Assembly: GCA_963724975.1 (NCBI GenBank)
Contig: CAVRXB010000008.1
Coordinates: forward strand, 1-64,000
Origin: CAIWHR01 sp963724975
GTDB taxonomy: Bacteria; Pseudomonadota; Gammaproteobacteria; Burkholderiales; Casimicrobiaceae
DNA: 64,000 nt
Direction of reading: 5' to 3'
The position numbers and the translations under genes are program-made. A model generated the notes under the pieces. The model searched no databases. It was not told the DNA's origin and saw only the letters and a program-made list of their open reading frames with translations. Shown piece after piece: positions 8,182 through 17,551 of the stretch; within the stretch, counting starts at the first letter, position 1; each line of letters opens with the position of its first letter.

Positions 8182-9277
8182 TCAGGCGGCGTGGCGTGAG
8201 CGCATCGACGCATCGAGCGATCGCGCCAGCGCGAGAAATTCGTCGTCGACGACGGCGGACGGCGCCACTCGAAGCGCATCGCTGATAGCGCGGAAAGTTG
8301 CGCTCGATCGCGCGCGCATAGGTCGGATCGTAGTGCCGTTCGAGGAGCTCGGCGATCAGCGTATCCCAGTCGCCGGCCACGGCCGCCGCATTCCACCGCT
8401 CAATCGTCTTCCGTCCATGCAGCGGAACGAGATGATCGAGGCGCGCCGAAAGCGCTGCGGGGTCGGCGAGATAGTGCGCGTACTCTTCCTTCAGAAGCGC
8501 GATTCGCAACGGCAGGGGCGTGTCGACACGGATGCAATCGCCGGAGCGCATCGCCGCGAGGAGCGCGTCGGGCACTTGAACGGTGCCGATCTTCTTGCTT
8601 TCCGATTCGACGTACACGATGCGCCGCGGATCGAAGCGCTGGAGCGCGACTGCGAGCTCGCTGTCGAACGTCTTCTGCGTGGGCTGTGCTTCGTCGGGCA
8701 GGTCGCCCAGCAGCGATCCGCGGTGCTTCGCGAGCGCTTCGAGATCGAGCACTTGCGTGCCGATTGTGGCGAGCGCGTCCAGCAAACGGCTCTTCCCGGA
8801 GCCGGTGAGCCCGCAAATGACGGCGAAGCGGAACTGCGATGGCAGTGTTTCGAGCTGCGCGATCACGTGCCGGCGCCACGCTCGGTAGCCGCCCTCGAGC
8901 TGGACGGCGCGCCAGCCGACCTCGTTCAGAAGATGCGCGAGCGACCGGCTGCGCTGGCCGCCGCGCCAGCAGTAGACGACCGGCGACCAGCCACGCGGTT
9001 TGTTCGCGAACGGACCTTCGAGCATCGTCGCAATGTTGCGCGCGACGATTGCCGCGCCCGCGCGCTTGGCGGCGAATCCGGATTCCTTTGCGTACATGGT
9101 TCCGATGCGGGCACGTTCGGCATCGTCCAGCACCGGCCTGTTTTCGGCGCCCGGAATATGGTCCTCGATAAATTCAGAAGGCGAACGGACGTCGATGCGA
9201 TCTGGATACGCGGCGAGCTTGTCGACGGTGATCGTCCGATTGTCGCGCGGAGGCACGTTCGGCGCGGCCGCCTTCAT
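8182..9277 (-). CDS. selU: tRNA 2-selenouridine/geranyl-2-thiouridine synthase, frame-shifted near the C-terminus
   Basis: Replaces sulfur by selenium at wobble position 34 of some tRNAs (also called MnmH/YbbB). Order: an N-terminal rhodanese domain with the active Cys103 in VVYCWRGGQRS, then a P-loop domain with GLTGSGKS at 156-163 and FVESESKKIG-type residues (here VYVESESKKIG). The start at 9277 overlaps the tesA stop as ATGA. At about 8284 the literal frame leaves the family sequence after RNFPRY. Skipping one base restores SDALRVAPSAVVDDEFLAL and a stop at 8182-8184. Uncorrected, the frame runs on into phzF and mimics a 665-residue fusion. No selD is visible in this window. Confidence 0.88.
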
Positions 9278-9927
9278 CGTGACTTCGCGAGCAGCGGCGA
9301 AAGTACGGGCCATACGTTGTCCAAGAGCTTTGCTTGCGCCGCCGCCGTCGGATGGACGCGGTCGGGCTGGAACCACTCGTCGGACTCGCCGAAGCCGGCG
9401 AAGAGAAACGGGACGAGGGGCACATGGTTGGATTTCGCGACGTCACCGTAAAGTGCTTCGAAATCGCGTGTGTAGGCAGGGCCGTAATTCGGGGGTAGTT
9501 TCATCCCGACGACGACCGCCTGCGCGCCGGATTTGCGAGTAGCCGCGACCATCGCATCGAGATTTTCCTTCGTCGAGTGCAGATTTCCGCCGCGAAGGCC
9601 GTCGTTGCCTCCCAGTTCGACGATGACGATCCCGGGTTTGTGCTGTGCAAGCAGCGCGGGCAGGCGCGCGCGCCCACCCGCCGTCGTGTCACCGGAAATG
9701 CTCGCGTTGACGACGCGCCAGGAAAGGTGCTGCGCTTCGATGCGCTTCGCGAGCAAATCGACCCATCCGCTGCCTTTGGCGAGGCCGTAGCCGGCTGAAA
9801 TGGAATCACCGAGGACGAGCAGCACCGGCGTTGTCGCTTCGGCGCGCGGGCCCGGCGGAATCGATGCCGCGAGCAGCGCAACACTAGAAGTCGCAATGAG
9901 CGCGAGGATAAAGCGGCGTGTCGGCAT
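9274..9927 (-). CDS. tesA: Arylesterase / lysophospholipase / thioesterase I (SGNH hydrolase)
   Basis: Periplasmic SGNH hydrolase cleaving acyl esters and thioesters. The 217-residue protein has a signal peptide (RRFILALIATSSVALLA). Block I is GDSISAGYG with nucleophile Ser42, an SGD sits at 78-80, block III is GGNDGLRG with Asn108, and Asp189-Arg-Val-His192 supplies the rest of the triad. The stop overlaps the selU start by ATGA, indicating coupled translation. In many proteobacteria tesA is divergent from the ybbA-ybbP ABC genes. Here a homologous ABC pair lies on the other strand, separated by a glycosyltransferase and an RmlC-like gene. Confidence 0.92.
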   Translation of the reverse strand: MPTRRFILALIATSSVALLAASIPPGPRAEATTPVLLVLGDSISAGYGLAKGSGWVDLLAKRIEAQHLSWRVVNASISGDTTAGGRARLPALLAQHKPGIVIVELGGNDGLRGGNLHSTKENLDAMVAATRKSGAQAVVVGMKLPPNYGPAYTRDFEALYGDVAKSNHVPLVPFLFAGFGESDEWFQPDRVHPTAAAQAKLLDNVWPVLSPLLAKSR

Positions 9928-10056
9928 CGAAAATCAACGTGGATTGCTGCAGAGCGCGATTGTAGAGGGACCGGGCGGCTGCGGCAAAAGCGGGAATCGC
10001 CGTGCGAACCTCGAGGAGCTTGCGCTCGCGTAAAATCGTGGACGCACGAGGCAGCG

Positions 10057-11097
10057 ATGGATGCGATTTTTCCGACAATCGAGAAGCAACGATCGACGAC
10101 GGCGCCCGCCGTGTCGGTCGTGCTGTCGACCTACAATCGCAGCAATATCCTCCAGTACACCATTTCGACGGTGCTGGGGCAGACGCGCGGCGACTGGGAG
10201 TTGCTCGTCGTCGGCGACGGGTGTACGGACGATACCGCCGACGTTGTCTCGCGCTTCGGAGATCCGCGGATTCGCTACGTCGAGCTCGAGCCGCGCGTCG
10301 GCGACCAGTCGGGACCGAACAATGCCGGGATTGCGCTTGCCCGCGGCCGATACGTCGCGCTCCTCAATCATGACGATCTGTGGTTCCCTGATCACCTCGA
10401 GCGGGCGCTCGAGACTCTCGAAAAGACGGGCGCCGACCTCACCTTCACGCTGCAGCTCGAGGCGGACCCCGATGCGCGCTGGCGTATCAACGCGTCGTAT
10501 CCGGGCGGCGGCTTCGATCCCGTCATCCATCCGAATGCGAGCACATGGGTGTTCCGGCGCGAACTCGCCGCCAGCACAGGTCCAATGCGCACTCGAAAGC
10601 AGGTGTTCACCTACCCGACGCGTAATTGGCTCTGGCGCGCGTACAGCCAAGGCGCGACGCTGGTGGCAACACCTGCGGTAACCGTGCTGGTCGTCTCGGC
10701 GACGACGCGGCGCAACGTCTATGCGGAGCGGCAGTGGCACGAACACGCGGAGCTGTTGGATGCGATGCGCGCGGACCCATGCTTTCGCGAAAAACGGGTC
10801 ACCGAGGCGTGGCTCCACCCGACGCCCACACACCTCAAGATATTCGAATTTGGCGTCCTCTTTCGCGCGATTGCGCAGCGCGCGGTCGGGCGGATCGCGC
10901 AGGCGTTGGGCCTCGATCCGGAAGTCGTCTACTGCTATTATAAGTTTCCGCGGCGCTGGGGCTTCTTGCCGGAGCGCGGGGCTGTCATCCGGGAGCTGTA
11001 TCGCCGCCGTGGTCTCGCTGAGATGCGGGAACCCGGTTCGGATGAACCCTCCGCGGGCCGCATCAGCCCCGATTCCTCCGCCGGACCCTTTCGATGA
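10057..11097 (+). CDS. Family 2 glycosyltransferase
   Basis: A cytoplasmic or membrane-associated GT-A glycosyltransferase of 346 residues. It opens with VSVVLSTYNRSNILQYTISTVLGQT, has the nucleotide-binding GDGCTDDT near residue 54, and a DXD-like HDD (105-107) in ALLNHDDLWF. No membrane helices are evident. Its stop overlaps the next gene's start as ATGA, so the two are translationally coupled. Together they suggest sugar transfer and sugar-nucleotide modification for a surface glycan, but donor and acceptor cannot be told from sequence. It is divergent from tesA. Confidence 0.88.
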   Translation: MDAIFPTIEKQRSTTAPAVSVVLSTYNRSNILQYTISTVLGQTRGDWELLVVGDGCTDDTADVVSRFGDPRIRYVELEPRVGDQSGPNNAGIALARGRYVALLNHDDLWFPDHLERALETLEKTGADLTFTLQLEADPDARWRINASYPGGGFDPVIHPNASTWVFRRELAASTGPMRTRKQVFTYPTRNWLWRAYSQGATLVATPAVTVLVVSATTRRNVYAERQWHEHAELLDAMRADPCFREKRVTEAWLHPTPTHLKIFEFGVLFRAIAQRAVGRIAQALGLDPEVVYCYYKFPRRWGFLPERGAVIRELYRRRGLAEMREPGSDEPSAGRISPDSSAGPFR

Positions 11098-11699
11098 GCG
11101 CTCCGATTCCCCACCCTGTTCCCGACGGCTCGGTGTCGCCTTCTGCAGGCGCGCTGCCGGGCGCTACGCGCGACGCGCAGAGTATCACGCGCGACTGGCA
11201 ACTCCTGCGCGAGCCGATCGCGGGTGTGGACGTCCGCGAGGTGAAGAACATCCTCAAGGACAACGGCTGTCTGACCGAGGTCTGGCGGGACGATTGGGGG
11301 CTTCGACCTTCGGGTGTTGCACAGGTATTCCAGGCGCTGATCGAGCCGCGGGGCATCTCGGCATGGCATGTCCACGGCCACGCCACAGACCGTCTCTTCG
11401 CGAGCCACGGCCATCTCAAGATCGTGCTGTATGATGCGCGGCCACAGTCGGCGTCGAAAGGTCGAATCAACGTGTTTCATTGCGGGACGGCGCGACCGAT
11501 GCTGATCGTCGTTCCGCCCGGCGTCTGGCACGGCGTTCAGAATGTCGGCGCGGTGTCGGCGTTGCTGCTGAACCTTCCGGATCACGCCTACGCATACGAG
11601 GCGCCGGACCACTGGCGACTGCCCCCCGACAGCGACCAGATCCCCTATTCGTTCACCAAGGCAGGCGGTCCGCAGCGCGGCGACCCCGGTCAATTCTGA
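11094..11699 (+). CDS. dTDP-4-dehydrorhamnose 3,5-epimerase-like cupin protein
   Basis: A 201-residue protein of the RmlC-like cupin family. Supporting segments are VREVKNILKDNGCLTEVWRDDWG, FQALIEPRGISAWHVHGHATDRLF, and VVPPGVWHGVQNVG. The first 30 residues are unrelated to RmlC and look disordered. The classical RmlC pair (His63/Asp170 in Salmonella) is only partly recognisable, so a true epimerase activity is uncertain; many such relatives bind or isomerise other sugar nucleotides. It overlaps the upstream glycosyltransferase by four bases and is likely its functional partner. Confidence 0.75.
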   Translation: MSAPIPHPVPDGSVSPSAGALPGATRDAQSITRDWQLLREPIAGVDVREVKNILKDNGCLTEVWRDDWGLRPSGVAQVFQALIEPRGISAWHVHGHATDRLFASHGHLKIVLYDARPQSASKGRINVFHCGTARPMLIVVPPGVWHGVQNVGAVSALLLNLPDHAYAYEAPDHWRLPPDSDQIPYSFTKAGGPQRGDPGQF

Positions 11700-11825
11700 T
11701 CCTCCCCGCTGGCGCGCGCGGGCTTGCGACGAGCCGGACCGTCCCCACGTCAGTTTGGCGGGATACTTCGGCCACGGGGCGTCCCTCGCACTCGCCTCGC
11801 ACCCAGTTTTCTCGAACGACCGGAA

Positions 11826-12521
11826 ATGCCCGCTCCGATTCTCCGTGCTGCGCGCCTGACCAAGACCGTGACCAGCGGCGAAGCGCCGTTGACGATCCTG
11901 GACGACGTCAGCTTCGACGTCGATAGCGGCGCATCCGTCGCCATCGTCGGCGCCTCCGGGTCCGGTAAAACGACGCTGCTCGGGTTGCTCGCGGGACTCG
12001 ATCGGCCTAGCAGCGGGGAAGTTTGGCTCGACGGCGTTGCGCTCGCAGCGCAGGACGAAGATGCGCGCGCGGCGCTTCGGCAGCGGCTCCTGGGTTTTGT
12101 CTTCCAGTCGTTCCAGCTGCTGCCGGCGTTGACGGCGCTGGAAAACGTGATGTTGCCGCTCGAGCTCGCCGGCGCGGCTGACGCGACGGCGCGCGCTTCC
12201 GAATGGCTCGACCGCGTAGGCTTGGCGCGCCGCCGCACCCATTATCCAAAGCAATTGTCGGGAGGCGAACAGCAGCGCGTCGCCATCGCGCGCGCATTCG
12301 CGGGCGAACCTAAGCTTCTGATGGCCGACGAGCCGACGGGCAATCTCGACAACGCGACGGGCGTCGAGGTGGCGGACCTGATGTTCCGGCTCAACCGCGA
12401 GCGGGGTACAACATTGCTGCTCGTCACGCACGACACATCGCTAGCATCGCGCTGCGCGCGGCGCGTGTCGCTCTCCGCCGGCCGCCTCGTCGGCGACGAA
12501 ACGGCGGTGCCGGCGGAATGA
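11826..12521 (+). CDS. ABC transporter ATP-binding protein, YbbA/LolD type
   Basis: A 231-residue ATPase of the MacB/LolD-like subfamily. Walker A is GASGSGKTT (42-50), the Q-loop is FVFQSFQLLPALT, the signature LSGGEQQRVAIARA, and Walker B with the E is LLMADEPTGNLD, followed by the switch VTHD. The start at 11826 places the family N-terminus (ILRAARLTKTV) correctly; earlier ATG codons add a non-homologous stretch. It lies four bases ahead of a large FtsX-type permease, with which it should form an energy-coupled complex acting on envelope lipids or peptides. YbbA-YbbP is typically next to tesA, as is nearly the case here. Confidence 0.9.
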   Translation: MPAPILRAARLTKTVTSGEAPLTILDDVSFDVDSGASVAIVGASGSGKTTLLGLLAGLDRPSSGEVWLDGVALAAQDEDARAALRQRLLGFVFQSFQLLPALTALENVMLPLELAGAADATARASEWLDRVGLARRRTHYPKQLSGGEQQRVAIARAFAGEPKLLMADEPTGNLDNATGVEVADLMFRLNRERGTTLLLVTHDTSLASRCARRVSLSAGRLVGDETAVPAE

Positions 12522-12525
12522 ACGC

Positions 12526-15042
12526 ATGCCAACGCTGAAACTGGCGCTACGAATGCTCACGCGCGATTGGCGTGCGGGCGAGCTCACCGTGCTGATTGCG
12601 GCGATCATCCTTGCGGTCGGCAGTGTGGGCACCGTGGCGTTTTTCGCCGACCGCGTCAAGACCGCGCTCACGCGTCACGCGAACCTGCTGCTGGGCGCAG
12701 ACGTGCTCGTGTCGGGCGACCGCGCGTTGCCGGAATCTTTTGCGGACGAGGCGCGTCGGCGCGGACTTGCCGTTACACCGGCGCTCAAGTTCAACAGCAT
12801 GGTGCAGCGAGTTGGCAGCGGTACCGACGGCGGCGCGGTGCTGGCCGACGTGAAAGCGGTTGCATCCGGTTATCCGCTCCGCGGCGCGATCATGCTCGCC
12901 GATCCCAGTGTGCCCGATGGCACTGCTGCGTCGGGCATCCCGCCGCGTGGACAGGCGTGGCCCGACGCGCGGCTGGCGGCTCGTCTCGGCGTGAAAGCCG
13001 GAGACTCCATCACCGTCGGCGAAGCAACGCTCAAGGTCGGCGCGATCGTCCAGCAGGAACCGGAAGTGGCGAGCGGTCTCCTTTCCATCGGCCCGCGTCT
13101 TCTCGTCAATCTCGACGATGTTCCCGCGACCAATCTGCTGCAGCCGGGCAACCGCGCGACATGGCGTTTGCTGGTTGCCGATCTTTCGAACCGCGGTCGG
13201 CTCGATCCGTATCTCGCGTGGCTCACGGCGGAGCTCAAACCCGGTCAGCGGATGGAAAATGTGCGCGACTTGCGACCCGAAGTGCGTCAAACGCTCGAGC
13301 GCGCCGACCAGTTCCTCGGGCTCTCATCGCTTGTCGCCGTCGTGCTCGCAGCAGTGGCGATCGCACTCGCCGCGTCACGCTATCTGCGCCGCCATCTCGA
13401 CGCCGCAGCCATGCTCAGGTGCTTCGGCGCATCGCGCCAGCGCACCCTCGCGCTTTTCGTCCTCCAGTTCGCGATCATCGCGCTCGCTGCAAGTGTTGCG
13501 GGCATTCTGGTGGCGCTCGCCGGACAGCAGCTGCTCGTTGTCCTGCTAGGGTCGGTCGCGGAGGGTGATCTTCCCATTCCCGGCGTGTTACCCGCGCTCG
13601 CTGCCTTCGCGACCGGCTTGCTGTTGCTTCTCGGATTCGCGCTGCCGCCACTGATTGCGCTTGCCGGCGCGCCTCCGCTTCGCGTGTTGCGCCGCGATCT
13701 TCCACGACCGCGCCCCGGCGGTCTCATCGCCTACGCGCTTGGCGCGTCGGTGATCGCGGCGCTGATCGGTTGGCAGGCGCAGGACACGAAAACCGGTGCC
13801 ATCGTCGTTGCCGGCATTGGCGGGTTGCTCGCGGCCGCGGCGTTGACCGCTTGGGTCCTGGTCGTGCTCTTGAAGCGCCTGCCACAACGCGGTGTGACGT
13901 GGCGATTCGGCCTCGCCAATCTGCGCCGCCGTCCGCTCGCTTCGAGCCTGCAGATCGGCGCGCTTGCGCTCGGATTGATGGCGCTGTTACTGCTCACTGT
14001 GGTGCGCGGCGACCTGCTCCGAAACTGGCGATCGAGCCTGCCACCCGATGCGCCGAATCATTTCCTGGTCAACGTGCTTCCCGATCAGGTCGACGGCGTC
14101 CGTGCAGCGCTTAAGGCTGTCACCGGCACGGACACCACACTCTATCCGATGGTGCGCGGGCGTCTCGTCGCCGTTAACGGCACCCCGCTCGACACGACCA
14201 AGTACGGCGACACGCGCGCCCGGCGCCTTGCCGAACGTGAATTCAACTTGTCATGGGCCACGGAGCTCGCGAAGACGAATCGCGTCACGGCGGGCCATTG
14301 GTTCGGCGCGCAGACGGGCACCGATGCCGGCATTTCGATGGAGGAGGGAATCGCCGAGCAGTTGCACTTGAAACTCGGAGACGCGTTGACCTGGGATCTC
14401 GCAGGCGCCAATGTCACCGCGAAGATCACGAGCCTGCGCAAGGTGGAATGGGACAGCTTCCGCCCTAATTTCTTCACGCTGTTCGCCCCGGGCGTGCTGG
14501 AGTCGATGCCGATCACCTATCTCGGCGCGGTAAGGGTTCCGCAAGGGCCGCAGTCTGCCACGTGGCTTACATCCCTCGTGCAGCAATATCCGAATGTGCT
14601 CGCAATCGACGTCGGCGAGATCATCCGGCAGGTGCAGACGATCATGGATCAGGTCGCGCGCGCGGTCGAGTTCGTCTTCCTGTTCACATTGCTGGGTGGC
14701 CTGCTGGTGCTGCAGGCAGCGATTGCGGCCACGCAGGATGAACGCCGGTTCGACGCCGCGATTCTGCGCACGCTGGGCGCATCGCAGGCGCAGCTTCGCG
14801 CTGCGCAAGTCGCAGAATTTCTCGTGCTGGGCGCGCTTGCGGGGTTGCTTGCGGCGGCGGGCGCGACGACGATCGGCTATTTCCTCTCCGATCGGGTGTT
14901 CCAGATCCCGTTTGCGTGGAATCCGCTTGTGTGGCTCTACGGCCTCGGCGGCGGCGCGCTGGTCGTGACACTCGCCGGCTGGCTCGGGACGCGCGGCACC
15001 ACGCGGCATCCGCCGCTCGAAGTGATTCGCCAGTTGGCTTAG
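12526..15042 (+). CDS. FtsX-like ABC transporter permease, YbbP type
   Basis: An 838-residue integral membrane protein. One helix lies near the N-terminus (VLIAAIILAVGSVGTVAFF), followed by a large periplasmic domain. A group of helices around residues 265-460 carries the first FtsX-type domain, a second periplasmic domain follows, and three C-terminal helices (VFLFTLLGGLLVLQAAIAATQ and on) complete the second. Two copies of the RTLGAS/RCFGASRQ coupling-helix motif (CFGASRQRTLALF and RTLGASQAQLRAAQ) show the duplicated fold. It works with the ATPase immediately upstream. The substrate is unknown; such systems are mechanotransmitters or lipoprotein/lipid extruders. Confidence 0.9.
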   Translation: MPTLKLALRMLTRDWRAGELTVLIAAIILAVGSVGTVAFFADRVKTALTRHANLLLGADVLVSGDRALPESFADEARRRGLAVTPALKFNSMVQRVGSGTDGGAVLADVKAVASGYPLRGAIMLADPSVPDGTAASGIPPRGQAWPDARLAARLGVKAGDSITVGEATLKVGAIVQQEPEVASGLLSIGPRLLVNLDDVPATNLLQPGNRATWRLLVADLSNRGRLDPYLAWLTAELKPGQRMENVRDLRPEVRQTLERADQFLGLSSLVAVVLAAVAIALAASRYLRRHLDAAAMLRCFGASRQRTLALFVLQFAIIALAASVAGILVALAGQQLLVVLLGSVAEGDLPIPGVLPALAAFATGLLLLLGFALPPLIALAGAPPLRVLRRDLPRPRPGGLIAYALGASVIAALIGWQAQDTKTGAIVVAGIGGLLAAAALTAWVLVVLLKRLPQRGVTWRFGLANLRRRPLASSLQIGALALGLMALLLLTVVRGDLLRNWRSSLPPDAPNHFLVNVLPDQVDGVRAALKAVTGTDTTLYPMVRGRLVAVNGTPLDTTKYGDTRARRLAEREFNLSWATELAKTNRVTAGHWFGAQTGTDAGISMEEGIAEQLHLKLGDALTWDLAGANVTAKITSLRKVEWDSFRPNFFTLFAPGVLESMPITYLGAVRVPQGPQSATWLTSLVQQYPNVLAIDVGEIIRQVQTIMDQVARAVEFVFLFTLLGGLLVLQAAIAATQDERRFDAAILRTLGASQAQLRAAQVAEFLVLGALAGLLAAAGATTIGYFLSDRVFQIPFAWNPLVWLYGLGGGALVVTLAGWLGTRGTTRHPPLEVIRQLA

Positions 15043-15113
15043 TACGCGACGAGGGGGCCAAGGCGCAGCCGGCGGCTATACTGACTCGATCGCCTCACCG
15101 AGCAGCACCGACC

Positions 15114-15980
15114 ATGGCCACGCGCGACCTCGAACCCGGCATCGTCACCGATCTGACGAATCGCCTTTCGTACGCAGGGTACCTGCGGCTCGACAAGATT
15201 CTCTCCGCGCAGGAGCCGCTGTCCGGCTCCGCGAACGCGCCTCCACGGCACGACGAAATGATGTTCATCATCCAGCACCAGACGTCCGAATTGTGGATGA
15301 AGCTCGCGATCCACGAGCTCAAGGCCGCGCTCGCGTTCGTGCGGCAGGACCGGCTCGACGCAACGTTCAAGATTCTCGCGCGAGTGAAGCTCATCCAGAA
15401 GCAACTGTTCGAGCAGTGGGCCGTCCTCGAGACGTTGACGCCATCAGAGTTCGAGGCATTCCGGCCCGCGCTCGGCAGCTCGTCGGGATTCCAGTCGGTC
15501 CAGTATCGAGAACTCGAGTTTCTCCTGGGTAACAAGCATGCGGCGGTGGTCGACGTGTTCCGCTACGACCCGGCCGCGCACGACGAGCTGATGGCCCTCC
15601 TTCATGCGCCGTCGCTCTACGATGAATTCCTGCGTCATCTCTCTCGGCGGGGCTTGCCGGTTCCAGCGGCGTGTGTTGCACGCGACTGGTCGCAACCGTA
15701 TGTGCGCAATCCGGATCTCGTCCCCGTCTTCAAGACAATCTACGACAATCCGGAGCGCTGGTGGGATGCCTACGAGATGGCGGAAAAGCTGGTCGATGTC
15801 GAGGAGGCATTCCAGCTTTGGCGATTCCGCCATTTGAAAACCGTGGAACGCACGATCGGACACAAGACGGGGACGGGCGGATCATCCGGCGTTTCCTTCC
15901 TCAAGCGCGCGCTCGACTACCAGTTCTTTCCGGAACTGATCGACGTACGCACGGTCATCGGCGCTCAGGGTAGCCGGTGA
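15114..15980 (+). CDS. kynA: Tryptophan 2,3-dioxygenase
   Basis: Haem dioxygenase that opens the indole ring of L-tryptophan to N-formylkynurenine, the first step of the kynurenine route. The 288-residue protein contains FIIQHQTSELWMK with the substrate-binding His55, the axial haem ligand His240 in WRFRHLKTVERTIGHK, and the GTGGSSG loop at 253-259. These residue numbers match the Xanthomonas enzyme. The start at 15114 gives MATRDLEPGIVTDL and avoids overlapping the upstream permease. The stop overlaps the GTG start of kynU. No kynB formamidase is between or beside them. Confidence 0.95.
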   Translation: MATRDLEPGIVTDLTNRLSYAGYLRLDKILSAQEPLSGSANAPPRHDEMMFIIQHQTSELWMKLAIHELKAALAFVRQDRLDATFKILARVKLIQKQLFEQWAVLETLTPSEFEAFRPALGSSSGFQSVQYRELEFLLGNKHAAVVDVFRYDPAAHDELMALLHAPSLYDEFLRHLSRRGLPVPAACVARDWSQPYVRNPDLVPVFKTIYDNPERWWDAYEMAEKLVDVEEAFQLWRFRHLKTVERTIGHKTGTGGSSGVSFLKRALDYQFFPELIDVRTVIGAQGSR

Positions 15981-17188
15981 CATCGTCGCTGTCGGACCGT
16001 CTTTCTGCCCTCGGGGCCGGTCCGCTGACGGAGGACGCCGTTCGCACGCATGTGGCGCCGCTCTTCTCGCGCGTTCTTGCCGCGGATCGCGACCGCGTCT
16101 ACCTCGCCAATCATTCGCTCGGTCGCCCACTCGACGCCACGAGCGACGATGTCGGTGAAGGACTTGCCGAGTGGTACGGCCAGCTGGGCGACGCGTGGGA
16201 CGCCTGGGCCCGCGAGATGGGCGCATGGCGCGCACGACTCGCCGCGCTGGTCGGGTGCTCGCGCGCCGATTGCATCGTTCCGAAGACAAGCGCGGGTCAG
16301 GGTTTGCGCGCCATCCTCAATTCCTACGACAAAGTGCCGCGCGTCATCGCCACGCGCGGTGAATTCGACTCGGTCGACGTCATCCTGCGCGAATATGGAC
16401 AGCGCGGCCGGGTCGAGCTGTCGTTCGTGGAATCGCGCGAGGATGGCATGTTCACCGCTGACGACGTGCGCGCTGCGATCGGTCGCGGCGCGGATTTGGT
16501 CGTCGTGTCGCAGGTCCTGTTTCAAACGGGACAGGTATTGCCGGAGCTGTCGTCGATCATTGGTGCGACGCATGCGGTCGGTGCGCGGGTTCTGGTCGAT
16601 GTCTACCACTCGCTTGGCGTCTTTCCGATCGACATCACGGCGATCGACGCCGATTTCGCCGTGGGCGGCAGCTACAAGTACCTCCGCGGCGGTCCCGGCG
16701 CGTGCTTTCTTTACGTGCATCCTCGTCATCTCGACGCTGGGTTACGCACGCTCGACACCGGCTGGTTCGCCAAGGCGTCGCCATTTCGCTACGAACGGCC
16801 GGATCCGCCGCGCTATGCGGAGGGTGGCGACGCGTGGCTCGAATCGACACCCGCCGTTCTGCCGTTCTACCAGTCGCGCGCCGGGCAGGTGTTCACACAA
16901 GCCGTTGGCGTTGCTCGTCTGCGCGCCTATTCACTCGAGTTGCAACGGCGGCTCGTCGCACTGCTCATTGCCAGCGGGATCGACGCCGAAGGGGGAACCG
17001 AAGATCGGGGCGCCTTTGTCGTCGTGCGTCACGTCGACGCGCGCACGTGGGCCGAAGCGCTCGCCGCACGCGGGATCGTGACCGATGCTCGCGGGCCGTG
17101 GCTGCGCCTTTGTCCTGATGTGTTGACCACGCGGATGGAGCTCGAGCGGGCGGCAAGCGAGCTCGCCGCCCTCAGAGCTTGCGTGTAA
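15977..17188 (+). CDS. kynU: Kynureninase
   Basis: PLP-dependent hydrolase (fold type I, aminotransferase class V) converting kynurenine to anthranilate and alanine. The 403-residue protein starts at a GTG that shares GTGA with the kynA stop, so it is translationally coupled. The internal aldimine lysine is Lys234 in GGSYKYLRGGPG; Asp208 in VLVDVYHSLG should contact the PLP ring, and YLANHSLGRP near residue 42 is a family signature. Together with KynA it directs tryptophan to anthranilate; the intervening formamidase must be encoded elsewhere. The 3' end overlaps the convergent DUF2970 gene by 17 bases. Confidence 0.93.
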   Translation: MTSSLSDRLSALGAGPLTEDAVRTHVAPLFSRVLAADRDRVYLANHSLGRPLDATSDDVGEGLAEWYGQLGDAWDAWAREMGAWRARLAALVGCSRADCIVPKTSAGQGLRAILNSYDKVPRVIATRGEFDSVDVILREYGQRGRVELSFVESREDGMFTADDVRAAIGRGADLVVVSQVLFQTGQVLPELSSIIGATHAVGARVLVDVYHSLGVFPIDITAIDADFAVGGSYKYLRGGPGACFLYVHPRHLDAGLRTLDTGWFAKASPFRYERPDPPRYAEGGDAWLESTPAVLPFYQSRAGQVFTQAVGVARLRAYSLELQRRLVALLIASGIDAEGGTEDRGAFVVVRHVDARTWAEALAARGIVTDARGPWLRLCPDVLTTRMELERAASELAALRACV

Positions 17189-17429
17189 GGAAGGTGACGA
17201 GTCCCACCAGCGCGAGGACGAATACGACGCCCGCCACGAGCCCGGCGATGACGATGTGAAGCGGCTTAATCGTCACCGCATCGCGCTCCATGTCCTTGCC
17301 CTTGCGGACCCCGAAAAAGCTCCAGAAGACAGCGCCCGCGACCTGAAGCAACGTCGCCTGGGCAGGCGGCGGATCCGGAGGAGACGATTCAGGGGTTGTC
17401 ACTGGGCCCGGGAATGCAAAGGCCAACAT
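17172..17429 (-). CDS. DUF2970 family small membrane protein
   Basis: An 85-residue protein with a Pro-rich N-terminus, the family core LLQVAGAVFWSFFGVRKGKDMERD, and one transmembrane helix near the C-terminus (HIVIAGLVAGVVFVLALVGLVTFL is the region, at about residues 58-81). DUF2970 proteins are mostly found in beta- and gammaproteobacteria and have no known function. It is convergent with kynU and the two coding ends overlap. Confidence 0.85.
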   Translation of the reverse strand: MLAFAFPGPVTTPESSPPDPPPAQATLLQVAGAVFWSFFGVRKGKDMERDAVTIKPLHIVIAGLVAGVVFVLALVGLVTFLTRKL

Positions 17430-17551
17430 AACGCCTGGCAGATGCGCTCGATGGTATCACCGCGTCAGCGACGTGCATCCGTCCCGACCGGGGATGCGTA
17501 TAGGGGGATGCCGCCGATCGGGCGCCCATCCCTACATTCGAGGAGGCCTTC

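Noticed and set aside
7280..9376. A 698-codon SelU-PhzF fusion gene
   Set aside because: The family-typical SelU end and a GTG start for PhzF are both present if one base is skipped near 8284; the fusion is best explained as a frame shift.
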